Assembly (NCBI GenBank): GCA_964437365.1 | Contig: CAYTGM010000010.1 | Span: forward strand, 115,788-179,787 | Reading direction: 5' to 3' | Length of the DNA stretch: 64,000 nucleotides | Source of the DNA: CAYTGM01 sp964437365 | GTDB taxonomy: Bacteria; Sumerlaeota; Sumerlaeia; SLMS01 | Shown here: one piece after another, positions 16,936-26,063 of the stretch | Layout of the letters: every line of letters starts with the position of its first letter | Numbering within the stretch: position 1 is the stretch's first letter | Position numbers and translations under genes: made by a program | Notes under the pieces: generated by a model | Database searches by the model: none | Told to the model about the DNA's origin: nothing | The model's input: only the letters and a program-made list of their open reading frames with translations

Positions 16936-18093
16936 ATGATTACCAGGCGAAATGAATTGGAGCAGGAAGAAGAACGGCTGGCGCCTTATGCCTGCCGCTC
17001 GGCGCGGTCTAAGGGGCGCGAAAATCCCATCGCTCCTGACCCTTGGCGAACAGACTTCCAGCGGGATCGGGACCGCATTATTCATTGCTCAGCTTTCAGA
17101 AAGCTCGAGTTCAAAACACAGGTTTTCATGACCACTTCTGGCGATTATCACCGGACGCGCTTAACCCATACCATGGAAGTGGCTCAAATCGCCCGAACAC
17201 TTTCACGGTCCCTGAACGTGAATGTTGATCTTACTGAGGCGATCGCCCTCGCCCATGATTTGGGACACACCCCCTTCGGACATGCCGGCGAAGACGCCAT
17301 GAAAGAGTGCATGGAGGAGTATGGTGGATTCGAGCATAATGCTCAGGGCTTGAGGATTGTTGAGTTCCTTGAAGAACGGTACCCTGATTATCCTGGGCTC
17401 AACCTGACCTTTGAAACCCGAGAAGGAATCATTAAACACGATACTGATTATGACGACCCGGGAACGGGACACGCCTATATGCCGGACAAGTCTGGCCCCC
17501 TTGAGTGCCAGATCGTGGATGCGGCGGATGAGATTGCCTATAACTGTGCCGACCTCGACGATGCACTGAAGCTTGGCTACCTTGACGAGGAAGACCTCAC
17601 CGAGGTTCCCTGGATACATGATTTATTTGAGTCGGCCCGAACACAAACAGGATCGACTTCACGTGATAAGTTTGTCCGCTTTCGTGCTATTGGAAGTCTA
17701 TACGATCTTCATGTTGAGGACGTCCTCCATGCTTCGAGTGAGCGGATAGAGAAAAGTGGCGTGAGTACCGTTGATGAAGTACGTGATCATCGGGAGAAAC
17801 TCATCAACTTTTCGGATGATTTTCGCAACAAGCTACGCGAGCTCAAAGACTTTCTTCTGGTACGTGTCTATATGCACCCGAAGACGATGACAAACAGTGA
17901 GCGCGGCAAAAAGTTTATCCGTCGTCTCTTCAACGCCTACATGGCCAATCACCGCCTGCTTCCTGTAAAGTTTCAGAAAAGGATTGAAGAAGAGGGCCCT
18001 GAACGTATTATCTGCGACTATCTTTCGGGCATGACTGATCGTTACTTGCATGAGCAGTACCGTGCACTTTATCACCCGGAAATCTTCAAGTAA
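16936..18093 (+). CDS. dgt: Deoxyguanosinetriphosphate triphosphohydrolase family protein
   Basis: The 385-aa HD-domain dNTPase splits dGTP (or other dNTPs) to nucleoside and triphosphate. The ATG at 16936 has AGGAGAG upstream. Motifs: CSAFRKLEFKTQV, the HD metal site HRTRLTHTMEVAQI with ALAHDLGHTPFGHAGE, NAQGLRI, and the second metal Asp in VDAADEIAYNCADLDD. It fits the dGTPase type 2 subfamily in length. It lies directly behind purA, and an AT-hook gene follows after 24 nt. Confidence 0.94.
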   Translation: MITRRNELEQEEERLAPYACRSARSKGRENPIAPDPWRTDFQRDRDRIIHCSAFRKLEFKTQVFMTTSGDYHRTRLTHTMEVAQIARTLSRSLNVNVDLTEAIALAHDLGHTPFGHAGEDAMKECMEEYGGFEHNAQGLRIVEFLEERYPDYPGLNLTFETREGIIKHDTDYDDPGTGHAYMPDKSGPLECQIVDAADEIAYNCADLDDALKLGYLDEEDLTEVPWIHDLFESARTQTGSTSRDKFVRFRAIGSLYDLHVEDVLHASSERIEKSGVSTVDEVRDHREKLINFSDDFRNKLRELKDFLLVRVYMHPKTMTNSERGKKFIRRLFNAYMANHRLLPVKFQKRIEEEGPERIICDYLSGMTDRYLHEQYRALYHPEIFK

Positions 18094-18117
18094 TTCCAGA
18101 AGGGATGGCAGCCAGGT

Positions 18118-18777
18118 TTGGAAAAAGAGTTTGATCCTGCACACGACGAAAACCTCGATGTAGATGAGGAAGAGAAACCCGAGACCAGTGAAATGGACGA
18201 GGACAGCTCTGAAGGATCACGCCGGGGAAGGCCTCCCAAGCCAAAACCAGACTTTGACCCAGCTGATCTGTTTAAGCGTCCCCGTGGACGCCCGAAGAAA
18301 AATCCGATTCTATCCGCATTAAGTCAGACTCCCCGTAAACGTGGCCGACCTGCCAAAGACGAGGAGGACCAGACAGGACTTCCACTGCACCCACCAGCGC
18401 CACAGGAAACTTTTGAGGAAAAGAAGCCCGTTTCCGAAGAAGAGCTGCAGAAAATCAAGATGAAGGAACTTCGACTTGGTCTGGAGTCCGAACTCAACGC
18501 TTTCCATCACCAGTATACCAAACTGGTCGCAGACCTGCAGAAAGAGTTCGAAAGGAAAGCCAGTAAACTCCTCACACAACTCGATGTGCAGATCTCGAAA
18601 ATAGACGACTATGATCATCCGGATGCGCTGGCAATTGCCTCAGACGCGAAGAAATTATCCCGTAAGTTTGCTAAGTTTCGCGCTCGCGCCGATCGTGACC
18701 TTGAACAGACACTCAAGCTGATGGATCAGCTCGATAAGTCGTCCCGAAAAATCCGTAAGCGCAAATTCAAAAAGTAG
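18118..18777 (+). CDS. Protein with three AT-hook motifs and a coiled coil
   Basis: The product is 219 aa from a TTG start (AGAAGGGA upstream). It has an acidic N-terminus, then three AT-hooks: RGRPPK (36-41), RGRPKK (56-61) and RGRPAK (75-80). A helical charged region at about 105-215 is probably a coiled coil, with a very basic C-terminus (RKIRKRKFKK). AT-hooks bind the minor groove of AT-rich DNA, suggesting a nucleoid-associated or regulatory role (inference). It sits between dgt and an ABC permease, in the same direction and closely spaced. Confidence 0.75.
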   Translation: MEKEFDPAHDENLDVDEEEKPETSEMDEDSSEGSRRGRPPKPKPDFDPADLFKRPRGRPKKNPILSALSQTPRKRGRPAKDEEDQTGLPLHPPAPQETFEEKKPVSEEELQKIKMKELRLGLESELNAFHHQYTKLVADLQKEFERKASKLLTQLDVQISKIDDYDHPDALAIASDAKKLSRKFAKFRARADRDLEQTLKLMDQLDKSSRKIRKRKFKK

Positions 18778-18786
18778 AGGCGTCTT

Positions 18787-19578
18787 TTGCTTCAAGACAT
18801 CATTGAGTCCCGGAAGTTGCTTTGGATGCTTGTCAAACGCGAGCTTCGATCACGCTACGCGGGATCCAATATCGGTGCTTTCTGGAACCTGATCCACCCC
18901 ATTGTCCTCATCGGTATATATGTACTGATCTTCTCCTCTCTGATGGGCACGAAGATGGGTGCGGACAATAGCCGTCTTGGCTATACGATTCATCTGTGTG
19001 CAGGAATTATCCCCTGGTTTCTGTTTTCTGAGATCATCTCTCGCTGTTCATCCGTCCTGATGGAGAACAGCAATCTGCTGAAGAAACTGGCCCTGCCTCA
19101 GGAGGTCCTCTTTCTCAGTGTCTTTATTACCTCACTGATCGTCCATTCCATATCGCTTCTGGCACTGATGATCCTGCTTCTCTTGATGGGTGTATCCCTC
19201 AGCCCCGTCGTGCTGTTTGCTTATCCGATCCTGGTGGCGCTTGGTCTGACGGCGTTGGGCATCGGAATGATGCTGAGTGTCGTGACTCTCTTTGTTCGTG
19301 ACATCGGCCAGGTGACTCAAATTGTACTTCAGTTATTATTCTGGTCGCTTCCAATTGTGTATCCGATCTCGATCATCACCTCGGAGAAGATTCTTTTCCT
19401 GTTGGGGCTGAATCCACTGCGAGGATTCTTCTCGCTCATTCAACTTCTGTTCGGTGCCGATCAGTCTGCTTTCAACAATGATTCTTACTGGATCATCATT
19501 CTTCTTCCTTTTGCCATGATGGTCATGGGGATGAGATTCCTGAAAGCCAACTATTCCGAGATTCTCGACACTTTATAG
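18787..19578 (+). CDS. ABC-2 type polysaccharide/polyol-phosphate export permease
   Basis: The 263-aa integral membrane protein has about six hydrophobic segments. The N-terminal LVKRELRSRYAGSNIGAFWNLIHPIVLI is characteristic of KpsM/Wzm/TagG permeases. LFVRDIGQVTQIVLQLLFW and NPLRGFFSLIQ match the family C-terminal half. These permeases pair with a KpsT/Wzt ATPase to export lipid-linked O-antigen, capsule or teichoic chains. No ATPase gene is adjacent. The start is TTG at 18787, 9 nt after the AT-hook stop. Confidence 0.88.
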   Translation: MLQDIIESRKLLWMLVKRELRSRYAGSNIGAFWNLIHPIVLIGIYVLIFSSLMGTKMGADNSRLGYTIHLCAGIIPWFLFSEIISRCSSVLMENSNLLKKLALPQEVLFLSVFITSLIVHSISLLALMILLLLMGVSLSPVVLFAYPILVALGLTALGIGMMLSVVTLFVRDIGQVTQIVLQLLFWSLPIVYPISIITSEKILFLLGLNPLRGFFSLIQLLFGADQSAFNNDSYWIIILLPFAMMVMGMRFLKANYSEILDTL

Positions 19579-19889
19579 TCCTTTCAGGATGAATTATTAT
19601 GTTCCTGCTGTGTAAGGGGTTTATGTGTTGAGATCATTCATTTTACAAGATTGGCCGGAGGATGCACTCAATTTCACAATTTAGTAAGTTCAGTATTCTC
19701 AAGGATTCAGACACTCTTTGTCGGCGAGTCGAGATAAGTTTCAAAGGTTGACAAGTCGTCGGTTCTGACAAGAAAGTTCACTTTAATAAACTTAAATGTG
19801 GCTTGCGTGAGTCACCTGTTGCGCATAAAGCCTCCTTTTTCCCAGAAGGGAACCATTGAGAGGGAAGGCAAAGAGAGAATAGAGGGTCT
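19579..19889. other. Intergenic region upstream of psd
   Basis: 310 nt without a gene. TTGACA occurs at 19746-19751 and an AT-rich TTTAATAAACTTAAA downstream, making this the likely psd promoter region. The boxes are not well spaced. Confidence 0.4.
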
Positions 19890-20630
19890 ATGAACGAAGA
19901 AAAGAAAGTTGCGGTTCATTTGATGACACCTTTGCTGGGTGTTGCCAGATCTGGTTATAAATTTGTTCTCCCATTGGCGATTCTGACGATCGCATTGATT
20001 GTTTTCGGATATTACCTGATCGCAGCTCCACTGGCGTTGCTGACAATCTATGTGATCTACTTCTTTCGAGATCCGAACCGTAAGACGCCAAATATTCCCC
20101 AGTCTCTGAGTTCTCCTGCTGATGGAAAAGTCTCCTCTGTCGTTGAAGTCGCCTGTGATCGATTCCCCGAAGGTAAAGCCCAGCGCGTTGCGATCTTTCT
20201 TAACATCTTTAACGTCCACGTGCAGCGTTCCCCAATTAAGGGCATCGTAACAGATGTCGAGCGTCGCCCGGGCAAGTGCCTCAACGCCCTTAATGAGAAG
20301 TGTTCTGAAGAGAATGAAGCCGTTACCATCTGGATCGAGTCTGATTTTGGTCCTGTCGGCGTCCGTCAGATTTCGGGAGCCATCGCCCGAAGAATCATCT
20401 GCCATGCCGAGGAGGGTTCAAAGCTTGATCGAGGAAGTCGCTACGGAATTATCCAGTTTGCATCGAGAGTCGAATTGTTCCTCCCGCTGAGTGCTACGGT
20501 GAAGGTGCATCCGGGTCAGAAGGTTACCGGTGGAGAAACCTGCCTCGCTGTTCTTTTCGAGGAAGAGGTGAAGAAAGGCCTCTCACGTGAGAATCTGAAA
20601 AAGATACCGGCCGGAGCGGCAGGGGGCTGA
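19890..20630 (+). CDS. psd: Phosphatidylserine decarboxylase (Psd, short type)
   Basis: The 246-aa pyruvoyl enzyme decarboxylates phosphatidylserine to phosphatidylethanolamine. Two N-terminal membrane segments (about 24-58) precede YFFRDPNRKTP. SPADGKVSSV, VAIFLNIFNVHVQRSP and QISGAIARRI are family blocks. Self-processing normally occurs at Gly-Ser in an F-G-S-R motif; here residues 190-193 are F-A-S-R (Ala191-Ser192, codons gca tcg at 20460-20465). Ser is retained, so autocleavage may still happen. pssA follows after 42 nt, giving a complete PS-to-PE pair. Confidence 0.94.
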   Translation: MNEEKKVAVHLMTPLLGVARSGYKFVLPLAILTIALIVFGYYLIAAPLALLTIYVIYFFRDPNRKTPNIPQSLSSPADGKVSSVVEVACDRFPEGKAQRVAIFLNIFNVHVQRSPIKGIVTDVERRPGKCLNALNEKCSEENEAVTIWIESDFGPVGVRQISGAIARRIICHAEEGSKLDRGSRYGIIQFASRVELFLPLSATVKVHPGQKVTGGETCLAVLFEEEVKKGLSRENLKKIPAGAAGG

Positions 20631-20672
20631 ACCGGACTTGCTTTTCTGTCTGTGATCTGATCCCTTCAACCC

Positions 20673-21590
20673 ATGAACATCAAACCTCCAAAGACCAGAA
20701 AGAAGAAATTTCATCTTCGTCGGTTCAATAGGAAGAACCGAACGGGATCTTCCCTTTCCGAGGGTTCCAGCTATAACGACGAAAATGGAACCTCCTCTTC
20801 GCGGCATAACCTGATCATTCTGCCTAACCTGTTTACCGCCGGCAGCCTTTTCCTTTCCCTCTTTGCTATTGTGCAGGTCTCAAACGGAGATTTCATCGGA
20901 GCCTGCTGGCTGATTATCTATGCGGCGATTTGTGATGCGGTAGACGGACCCATCGCTCGGCTTACGAAGACCCAGTCTGACTTTGGGCTCCAGTTTGACT
21001 CGCTTGCCGACGTGGTTGCCTTTGGCGTCGCCCCTGCCTTCCTGATGTACGCAAACTTGAAAAGAATGGATGAGACACTCTTCCTCTCCTTTGCACCCCG
21101 CCTCGCTCTTGGAGCCTGTGCTCTCTACGCAATCTGCTCAGCTATCCGACTTGCACGCTTTAATGTCCAGGCAGAAACGGCCGAGCGTAAGCACTTCTGC
21201 GGACTTCCCACGCCGGGTGCCGCAGGGCTGGTTGTGGCTGCATTTCTCTTCGTCGACTGGCTGACCCAGCTCCCCTTTCTGCAGGAAGGTGCAAATGCCT
21301 CCTGGTATGCTCAGAATCTTTACCGCCTGACCCTTGTTATTACAATTGGAACTGCTCTTCTGATGGTAAGTGAGATTCCCTTTCCCAAGCTCCGCAACAT
21401 GCTCACGCTTTCAATGAATCCAATTCGGACACTTGTCTATCTGGTTGGTGTGATCTGCCTCATTATTGTCTTTCAGGATGTTTTCCCCGTACTTCTGTTC
21501 GGAGGCTTTTTGCTTTACGTCTTTGGCGCTATTTATATGAATTTAAGAGGAAAGACTTCGATCACTCAAGAGCCACTGAAAACCCACTAG
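20673..21590 (+). CDS. pssA: CDP-diacylglycerol--serine O-phosphatidyltransferase
   Basis: The 305-aa membrane enzyme makes phosphatidylserine from CDP-diacylglycerol and serine. The CDP-alcohol phosphotransferase signature D-G-x2-A-R-x8-G-x3-D-x3-D is present as DGPIARLTKTQSDFG followed by LQFDSLAD. About eight hydrophobic segments are present. A basic, Ser-rich N-terminal extension of about 45 residues precedes the first helix, longer than in B. subtilis-type enzymes. It is paired with psd upstream. Confidence 0.95.
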   Translation: MNIKPPKTRKKKFHLRRFNRKNRTGSSLSEGSSYNDENGTSSSRHNLIILPNLFTAGSLFLSLFAIVQVSNGDFIGACWLIIYAAICDAVDGPIARLTKTQSDFGLQFDSLADVVAFGVAPAFLMYANLKRMDETLFLSFAPRLALGACALYAICSAIRLARFNVQAETAERKHFCGLPTPGAAGLVVAAFLFVDWLTQLPFLQEGANASWYAQNLYRLTLVITIGTALLMVSEIPFPKLRNMLTLSMNPIRTLVYLVGVICLIIVFQDVFPVLLFGGFLLYVFGAIYMNLRGKTSITQEPLKTH

Positions 21591-21702
21591 TCACTCCGGT
21601 CGGTTGTCCAGCAACCTCATCCCCTTACTAAAGGAGACCTTATAACATTTCCTGGCAGATTCCCCAACTGCCGCATCCCTCGTTAGAGTTAAAATCACGA
21701 CT

Positions 21703-23127
21703 ATGCCCCGACGCCGCTTTACCAAACCGAGTCCGAAGAACCTTCAGGCGCCAACAGCAGCTAGACGAGTTGCCTTTGAAATGCTCATCCTCTCTTCCAA
21801 AGCCGCAGCAGGCTCCATGGAAGATCCCCTCGACCGGGCACGACGCCTCGGCGAGATCAACCGACAGGATGCATCGCTCGCACGAGAACTGGCCTACGGT
21901 GTTCTCCGTCAAAGACGCTGGCTGAAACATCTTCTCAAACAATTCCTCCATTATCCATTGCCTAAGAAAGCCCATAAACTGGAAGAGGTTCTACTTCTCG
22001 GTATTTATCAGTGGGTCTTTCTTGATCGGATCCCAGCCCATTCCGTGGTCGATGAAACAGTACGACTCTCCCGTGTTGCATCCACCCAGAAGGGCTACCA
22101 CAGCCTTGCAAACGCCGTGATGAGGAAGGTGGTCAAGGCAACCCCTGAGGAGCTCCGCCCCAAACCCGACTCTCCATGGCCTCTTAAGGAAAGCATCCCC
22201 GACTGGCTCGCCAGCGAAGCAGGACAGGTCTTGCCGAACCAGGAAGTCCCCGAATTCTTCCGATCACTCAACCAGCCTGCTCCGCTGAACCTTCGTCCCG
22301 TGAATGGTGCCGCCTTGGACATAGAAAGTCTCACGTCCATTTTGAAAGAAGAAGTTGCCTCCATCTCCCATGCCCTGCCTCGTATAGAAGTGGGCTCCGT
22401 TGTTTCCGAAGCAGTCCGCGTGCATGGCCGAGGCATTCTTCCCGAGAGTCTTCCGAGCTTTATCAAAGGCAAGGTCACGGTTGAGGATGAAGGAGCTCAG
22501 CTCGTCGGTCATCTGTGCAATGTTGAGCCTGGGATGCGCATTCTGGATTACTGTGCTTCGCCGGGAGGTAAGACATCTCATCTTGCCGATCTCTGCGAGC
22601 GCACCTCATCCCACTTTTACGCGACGGATGTATCGGAAGAGAAGCTTGATCGACTCAATGAAACGCTGCGTCGATTGAATCTTCAGGATCTGGTTAAGAG
22701 CACGCTGGTGGACGATCTTCCTGTGTCGGATTTACAGGGCTTCTTTGACGTGGTTCTCGTTGATGCTCCCTGCAGTAGCCTGGGGACTTTACGTCGCCAT
22801 CCTGAGGCACGTTGGCGTCAGGACAGCCGCAATGTGAGAAAGCTGGCGAAACAGCAGCTGAAGATTCTTGAAACTGTCGCCCCACTGGTTGCCAAAGGGG
22901 GAACTCTCGTCTATAGCGTCTGCACATTTACAAGGATGGAAACAGACCATCTGATTGATGGATTCCTGGGGAGCGACATCGGTTGTGAATTCCAGCTCTC
23001 TGATCTTCCAGGAAAAGCCAACCCCGCTTTCGAACCCTTGAAGAGCGGAAAAGGTAAGTGGAGGACATTTACTCACCGAGATCAGTGTGATACTTTCTTC
23101 GCCGCACGTCTGACCCGAAGAAGCTAA
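21703..23127 (+). CDS. rsmB: 16S rRNA (cytosine967-C5)-methyltransferase
   Basis: The 474-aa protein has an N-terminal NusB-like RNA-binding domain (ARRVAFEMLILSSKA ... LLGIYQWVFLDRIPAHSVVDETV) and a C-terminal Rossmann methyltransferase. The SAM motif I is ILDYCASPGGKTSHLA, the first catalytic Cys region VDAPCSSLGTLRRHPEARW, and the second Cys motif YSVCTF. These are the paired cysteines of RsmB/RsmF m5C enzymes. It is monocistronic, with a UUCG-capped terminator downstream (23238-23257). Confidence 0.95.
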   Translation: MPRRRFTKPSPKNLQAPTAARRVAFEMLILSSKAAAGSMEDPLDRARRLGEINRQDASLARELAYGVLRQRRWLKHLLKQFLHYPLPKKAHKLEEVLLLGIYQWVFLDRIPAHSVVDETVRLSRVASTQKGYHSLANAVMRKVVKATPEELRPKPDSPWPLKESIPDWLASEAGQVLPNQEVPEFFRSLNQPAPLNLRPVNGAALDIESLTSILKEEVASISHALPRIEVGSVVSEAVRVHGRGILPESLPSFIKGKVTVEDEGAQLVGHLCNVEPGMRILDYCASPGGKTSHLADLCERTSSHFYATDVSEEKLDRLNETLRRLNLQDLVKSTLVDDLPVSDLQGFFDVVLVDAPCSSLGTLRRHPEARWRQDSRNVRKLAKQQLKILETVAPLVAKGGTLVYSVCTFTRMETDHLIDGFLGSDIGCEFQLSDLPGKANPAFEPLKSGKGKWRTFTHRDQCDTFFAARLTRRS

Positions 23128-23545
23128 CCAGGAATTGTGAAAGGCCGTCTTCTTGAGCGAGAAACGGTCGGTTTTAGAAAAAAAATCGTTTTGATTCGAG
23201 CGTCTTTTGTAGCGAAATCGTATACAAACGTCTCTGGGAGCGTCCTTCGGGGCGCTCTTCTTCTCGGGGTATTCCTGTAACTTTCGTCGGTATGATGCTG
23301 CTTATGCAGATGTTCTTTTTTTATCTCAGAAAAGTGTGACAAACAGTTCCATTAAGACCGTAGTCCTTTCTTAAAAACTGAAGAAAGTGTCCGCTCTGAA
23401 AACGTATACATTAGTTTGGAACAGAATCTCCTTTTTTGTTGCAGGGCAAAGGGTGTTGGAAGTAGCGTCCAAACGATTAAAAAAACCGCGAAACATCAGC
23501 AAGCAAGACCGCCTGTGATATCGCTGAAGGAAAAGGGACACAGAA
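23128..23545. other. Intergenic region rsmB to GH57-like gene
   Basis: 418 nt. It holds the rsmB terminator; the remainder has A-rich tracts (for example 23170-23185 and 23479-23487) but no ORF with coding character. It presumably includes the promoter for the gene at 23546. Confidence 0.5.
23238..23260 (+). terminator. UUCG-capped terminator after rsmB
   Basis: Stem GAGCGTCC (23238-23245), tetraloop TTCG, stem GGGCGCTC (23250-23257), followed by TTCTTCTC. Confidence 0.75.
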
Positions 23546-25699
23546 GTGAGCCTGGCTAAATCAGATATGGCTAAGAAAAAAGGTAAGAAACTTACCGAAG
23601 AACTCGGAACGAATAAACTCCACCCCGTTCAGGTTGAATATACTTATCCCATCGGCGTTCGTGTTGATATGGACTGGGAACTTCCCGTCGACCTCGAAGA
23701 AGAAGACCCCGAAGAAGTCCTCGATGTCCTTTCTTCCCCTCCCACTTACGAAGACCGTATATCCCCTCTTTCCTGCACCTTTAACAGTGAAACAATTTCA
23801 GGGGTGAATCCCGCCGATCTTCAGGTACAGTTTCTTAAAGAACTCTCTGTGAACCTCAAAAAGATCGAGCAGGAGGTAGATATCGCCTCAAAGGTCACGT
23901 TCGGAGAAAAGGGAGCCGTTTCTTTTCTAGGACTTGGAATCGACCCGGAAACAACCCGACGTCTGATCGAGTATGATTATGACAACGCCGATACCGTTTA
24001 CTCAAGGTTCATGGGGCTCGTTGAACGTGGTCACGTAACACCGATCGTCACGACTCCTTTTCACAGCCTTCTAACAGAATTCAAATTCGACTTTCAGATT
24101 CGACTCCTCATCAGAATGGGCTTCGAGTTCTACTGGCCGCTTTTGAGAAAATATAACAAGATACACGCACAGACTCATGGCGAGAAATACTTCATTGCCG
24201 TATTCTGGCTCCCAGAGGGCGCCTATAATGCAAAGATTCTGCAGATCCTTCACCAGGAGTTTGAAAAGCGCTGCAAAGACGAAAAGATCACGCCTTTCCA
24301 CCTGATCGTTCTGCTCGACTGTGAGCAGAGTATGGAGAAGGAACAGGATCTCCTCATGAAGCGTTGGAACACGCTGCGCCCTGCCCCGACAACGCGTGAT
24401 ATCGTGACCGTGATGTACAAAGATCGCAACTTCACCGACTGGGTGATTGAAGGTCATCCCTCCACAAAGAAACAGCTGGATCGTACCATCGCAAAAGTTG
24501 ATGCGGTGCTTCGCGACCGCGAAATCGACCATCTTTGGAGTCACTTCGAACCAACGGAAACGCTCCTTTCAACATTCAAGACCTGTATGAACTTCGAGCA
24601 GAAGCTGATCAAGCTCACCGAGCTGCGCTATCAGCCTGCCTCGCCAGACGTTTATGTCCGTCGCAAGCTTCTCAAGAAATATGGTATGGAAGAAAATGAT
24701 CCGCGTCGTACCACACTTAAAGAGAATACCTGCTGGTCCGCCTACCCAGAAACGGATGGTTCACTTGTCCGCTTTCGTGGCTACGAAGAAACCGGAGGCT
24801 TTGTTTCCCGCAAGTTCCTCGGCGCCGAGCGCTCTTACCTGCAGACGATGCCCGACGGAACCAAGAAGAAACGAAAAGGAAACCCCATCTGGAAGCCAGC
24901 TCTCATGGAGAGCCTCTTTAGGGTTCATCGGGCCATCATCGGCGAGCCTAAGACCTTCATGGGCGGTATGCTCGGGATGATGCGCGAGCTCCTTCCGATC
25001 CGTCGTGTCCCCGTAGCGATGAGAAATATCGAAGACTTTCTCGTTGTTATGTCACGCGTCCAATGGAAGGAACACTTCATCCACCATGTCTGTAGTGAAG
25101 CTGATATTCAGCTCCGTGAAATGTGCGACGATTATCTGCTTAAGGATGCGCCTGAAGGCGAGGAAGAGCCTGAATTAACGGATGACGAGTGCTGCATCAT
25201 GGGTCTGGCAGCTCACGCCATCCACCATGCCCATATGGGACTCAACAGTACCGCTTTTGCCTATGAGAATATAGACAACCGGGCTGTCTATGAGAATGTT
25301 TCCATGCTCTCCCTGGCGGTTGTAATGGCCATTACTGCCTATCGCTGGAATGATGAAGCGGAAAAAGCAGAAGAACTCTTTAAGATCTTCAAAGAAGAGC
25401 TACTCGAGTTTGATCAGTCTTACGTGCGTCACAAGATCAAGAACGAGTTTGGTGTCGACGAAAAGACCTGGAAGCAGTCGATCAAGTCAGAGATTCCTGA
25501 AGAAGACGAGCACAACGTGGTTGAGCGTGCGGCGCGTCGTATCGGTGCGAAGTATCTGAGAGGCCTTGGATTCCGCAAAGAGTTCGACCGCAAAGACCAG
25601 TATATCTCGAGCGCTACCGGCCACATCTGGAGTCACGAGATCGAGCACCTGAACTATCGCTGGGAGAACGAAGCCTTCTGCGGTCTCATGGAAGAGTAA
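23546..25699 (+). CDS. Glycoside hydrolase family 57-like protein (717 aa)
   Basis: The start is GTG at 23546, with AAGGAAAAGGG upstream; an in-frame ATG lies at 23567. The N-terminal half resembles GH57/DUF1957-type barrels: TPIVTTPFHSLL, then FQIRLLIRMGFEFYWPLL, then the diagnostic FWLPEGAYNAKIL (in GH57 enzymes the Glu of W-L-P-E is the nucleophile), and YKDRNFTDWVIEG. A clear second catalytic Asp motif was not found, so activity is unproven. The C-terminal half (about 420-717) is helical and includes several His-rich stretches (AAHAIHHAHMG; GHIWSHEIEHLNYRW). Very acidic charge runs occur near 50-60. It is a single-gene unit. Confidence 0.55.
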   Translation: MSLAKSDMAKKKGKKLTEELGTNKLHPVQVEYTYPIGVRVDMDWELPVDLEEEDPEEVLDVLSSPPTYEDRISPLSCTFNSETISGVNPADLQVQFLKELSVNLKKIEQEVDIASKVTFGEKGAVSFLGLGIDPETTRRLIEYDYDNADTVYSRFMGLVERGHVTPIVTTPFHSLLTEFKFDFQIRLLIRMGFEFYWPLLRKYNKIHAQTHGEKYFIAVFWLPEGAYNAKILQILHQEFEKRCKDEKITPFHLIVLLDCEQSMEKEQDLLMKRWNTLRPAPTTRDIVTVMYKDRNFTDWVIEGHPSTKKQLDRTIAKVDAVLRDREIDHLWSHFEPTETLLSTFKTCMNFEQKLIKLTELRYQPASPDVYVRRKLLKKYGMEENDPRRTTLKENTCWSAYPETDGSLVRFRGYEETGGFVSRKFLGAERSYLQTMPDGTKKKRKGNPIWKPALMESLFRVHRAIIGEPKTFMGGMLGMMRELLPIRRVPVAMRNIEDFLVVMSRVQWKEHFIHHVCSEADIQLREMCDDYLLKDAPEGEEEPELTDDECCIMGLAAHAIHHAHMGLNSTAFAYENIDNRAVYENVSMLSLAVVMAITAYRWNDEAEKAEELFKIFKEELLEFDQSYVRHKIKNEFGVDEKTWKQSIKSEIPEEDEHNVVERAARRIGAKYLRGLGFRKEFDRKDQYISSATGHIWSHEIEHLNYRWENEAFCGLMEE

Positions 25700-26063
25700 A
25701 CGAATCAAGTTTATCGCAGCCTGAAAGGCTGACATATACGTTAGCCCAGGGCAGAGCGAAGCGCCGCCCTGGGTTTGTCATACACAGTCAAATGAACCCT
25801 GAAAGGGTTCCACAAATTCTAAAGAGAAGAGTGTTGAACCCTTACAGGGTTCATGTATATATTAATCAGCTACCCGGGGCGACGCTTCGCTCTGCCCCTG
25901 GCTATCTGATGTCGCAGCCTTTCAGGCTGCCAATGAATTAAGCGTCAAAACCGTCGACCGACGCGTATCAAGATCGATAACTTTCTTCTTCTGAATTCTT
26001 TTCTTAAATAGCTTTAGATGGGATTTCTTCATTCTATATCACCTGCCTCCGGGACTTTGTGGT
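25700..26063. other. Intergenic region containing composite palindromic element A1
   Basis: Most of the region is occupied by the element at 25717-25929; the rest up to the K+ channel stop has no recognisable signal. Confidence 0.6.
25717..25929. repeat. Composite palindromic (REP/BIME-like) element, family A copy 1
   Basis: The arrangement is mirror-symmetric. CAGCCTGAAAGGCTG (25717-25731), CCCAGGGC...GCCCTGGG with an internal AGAGCGAAGCG (25745-25773) and GAACCCTGAAAGGGTTC (25794-25810) come first. The reverse order follows: GAACCCTTACAGGGTTC (25836-25852), CCCGGGGCGACGCTTCGCTCTGCCCC (from 25873) and CAGCCTTTCAGGCTG (25915-25929). The same architecture recurs at 55161-55427. Such imperfect palindromes are typical RAYT substrates. 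Confidence 0.8.

Noticed and set aside
25717..25929. Mirror palindromes as CRISPR repeats
   Set aside because: Spacing is irregular, repeats are inverse rather than direct, and there are no cas genes.
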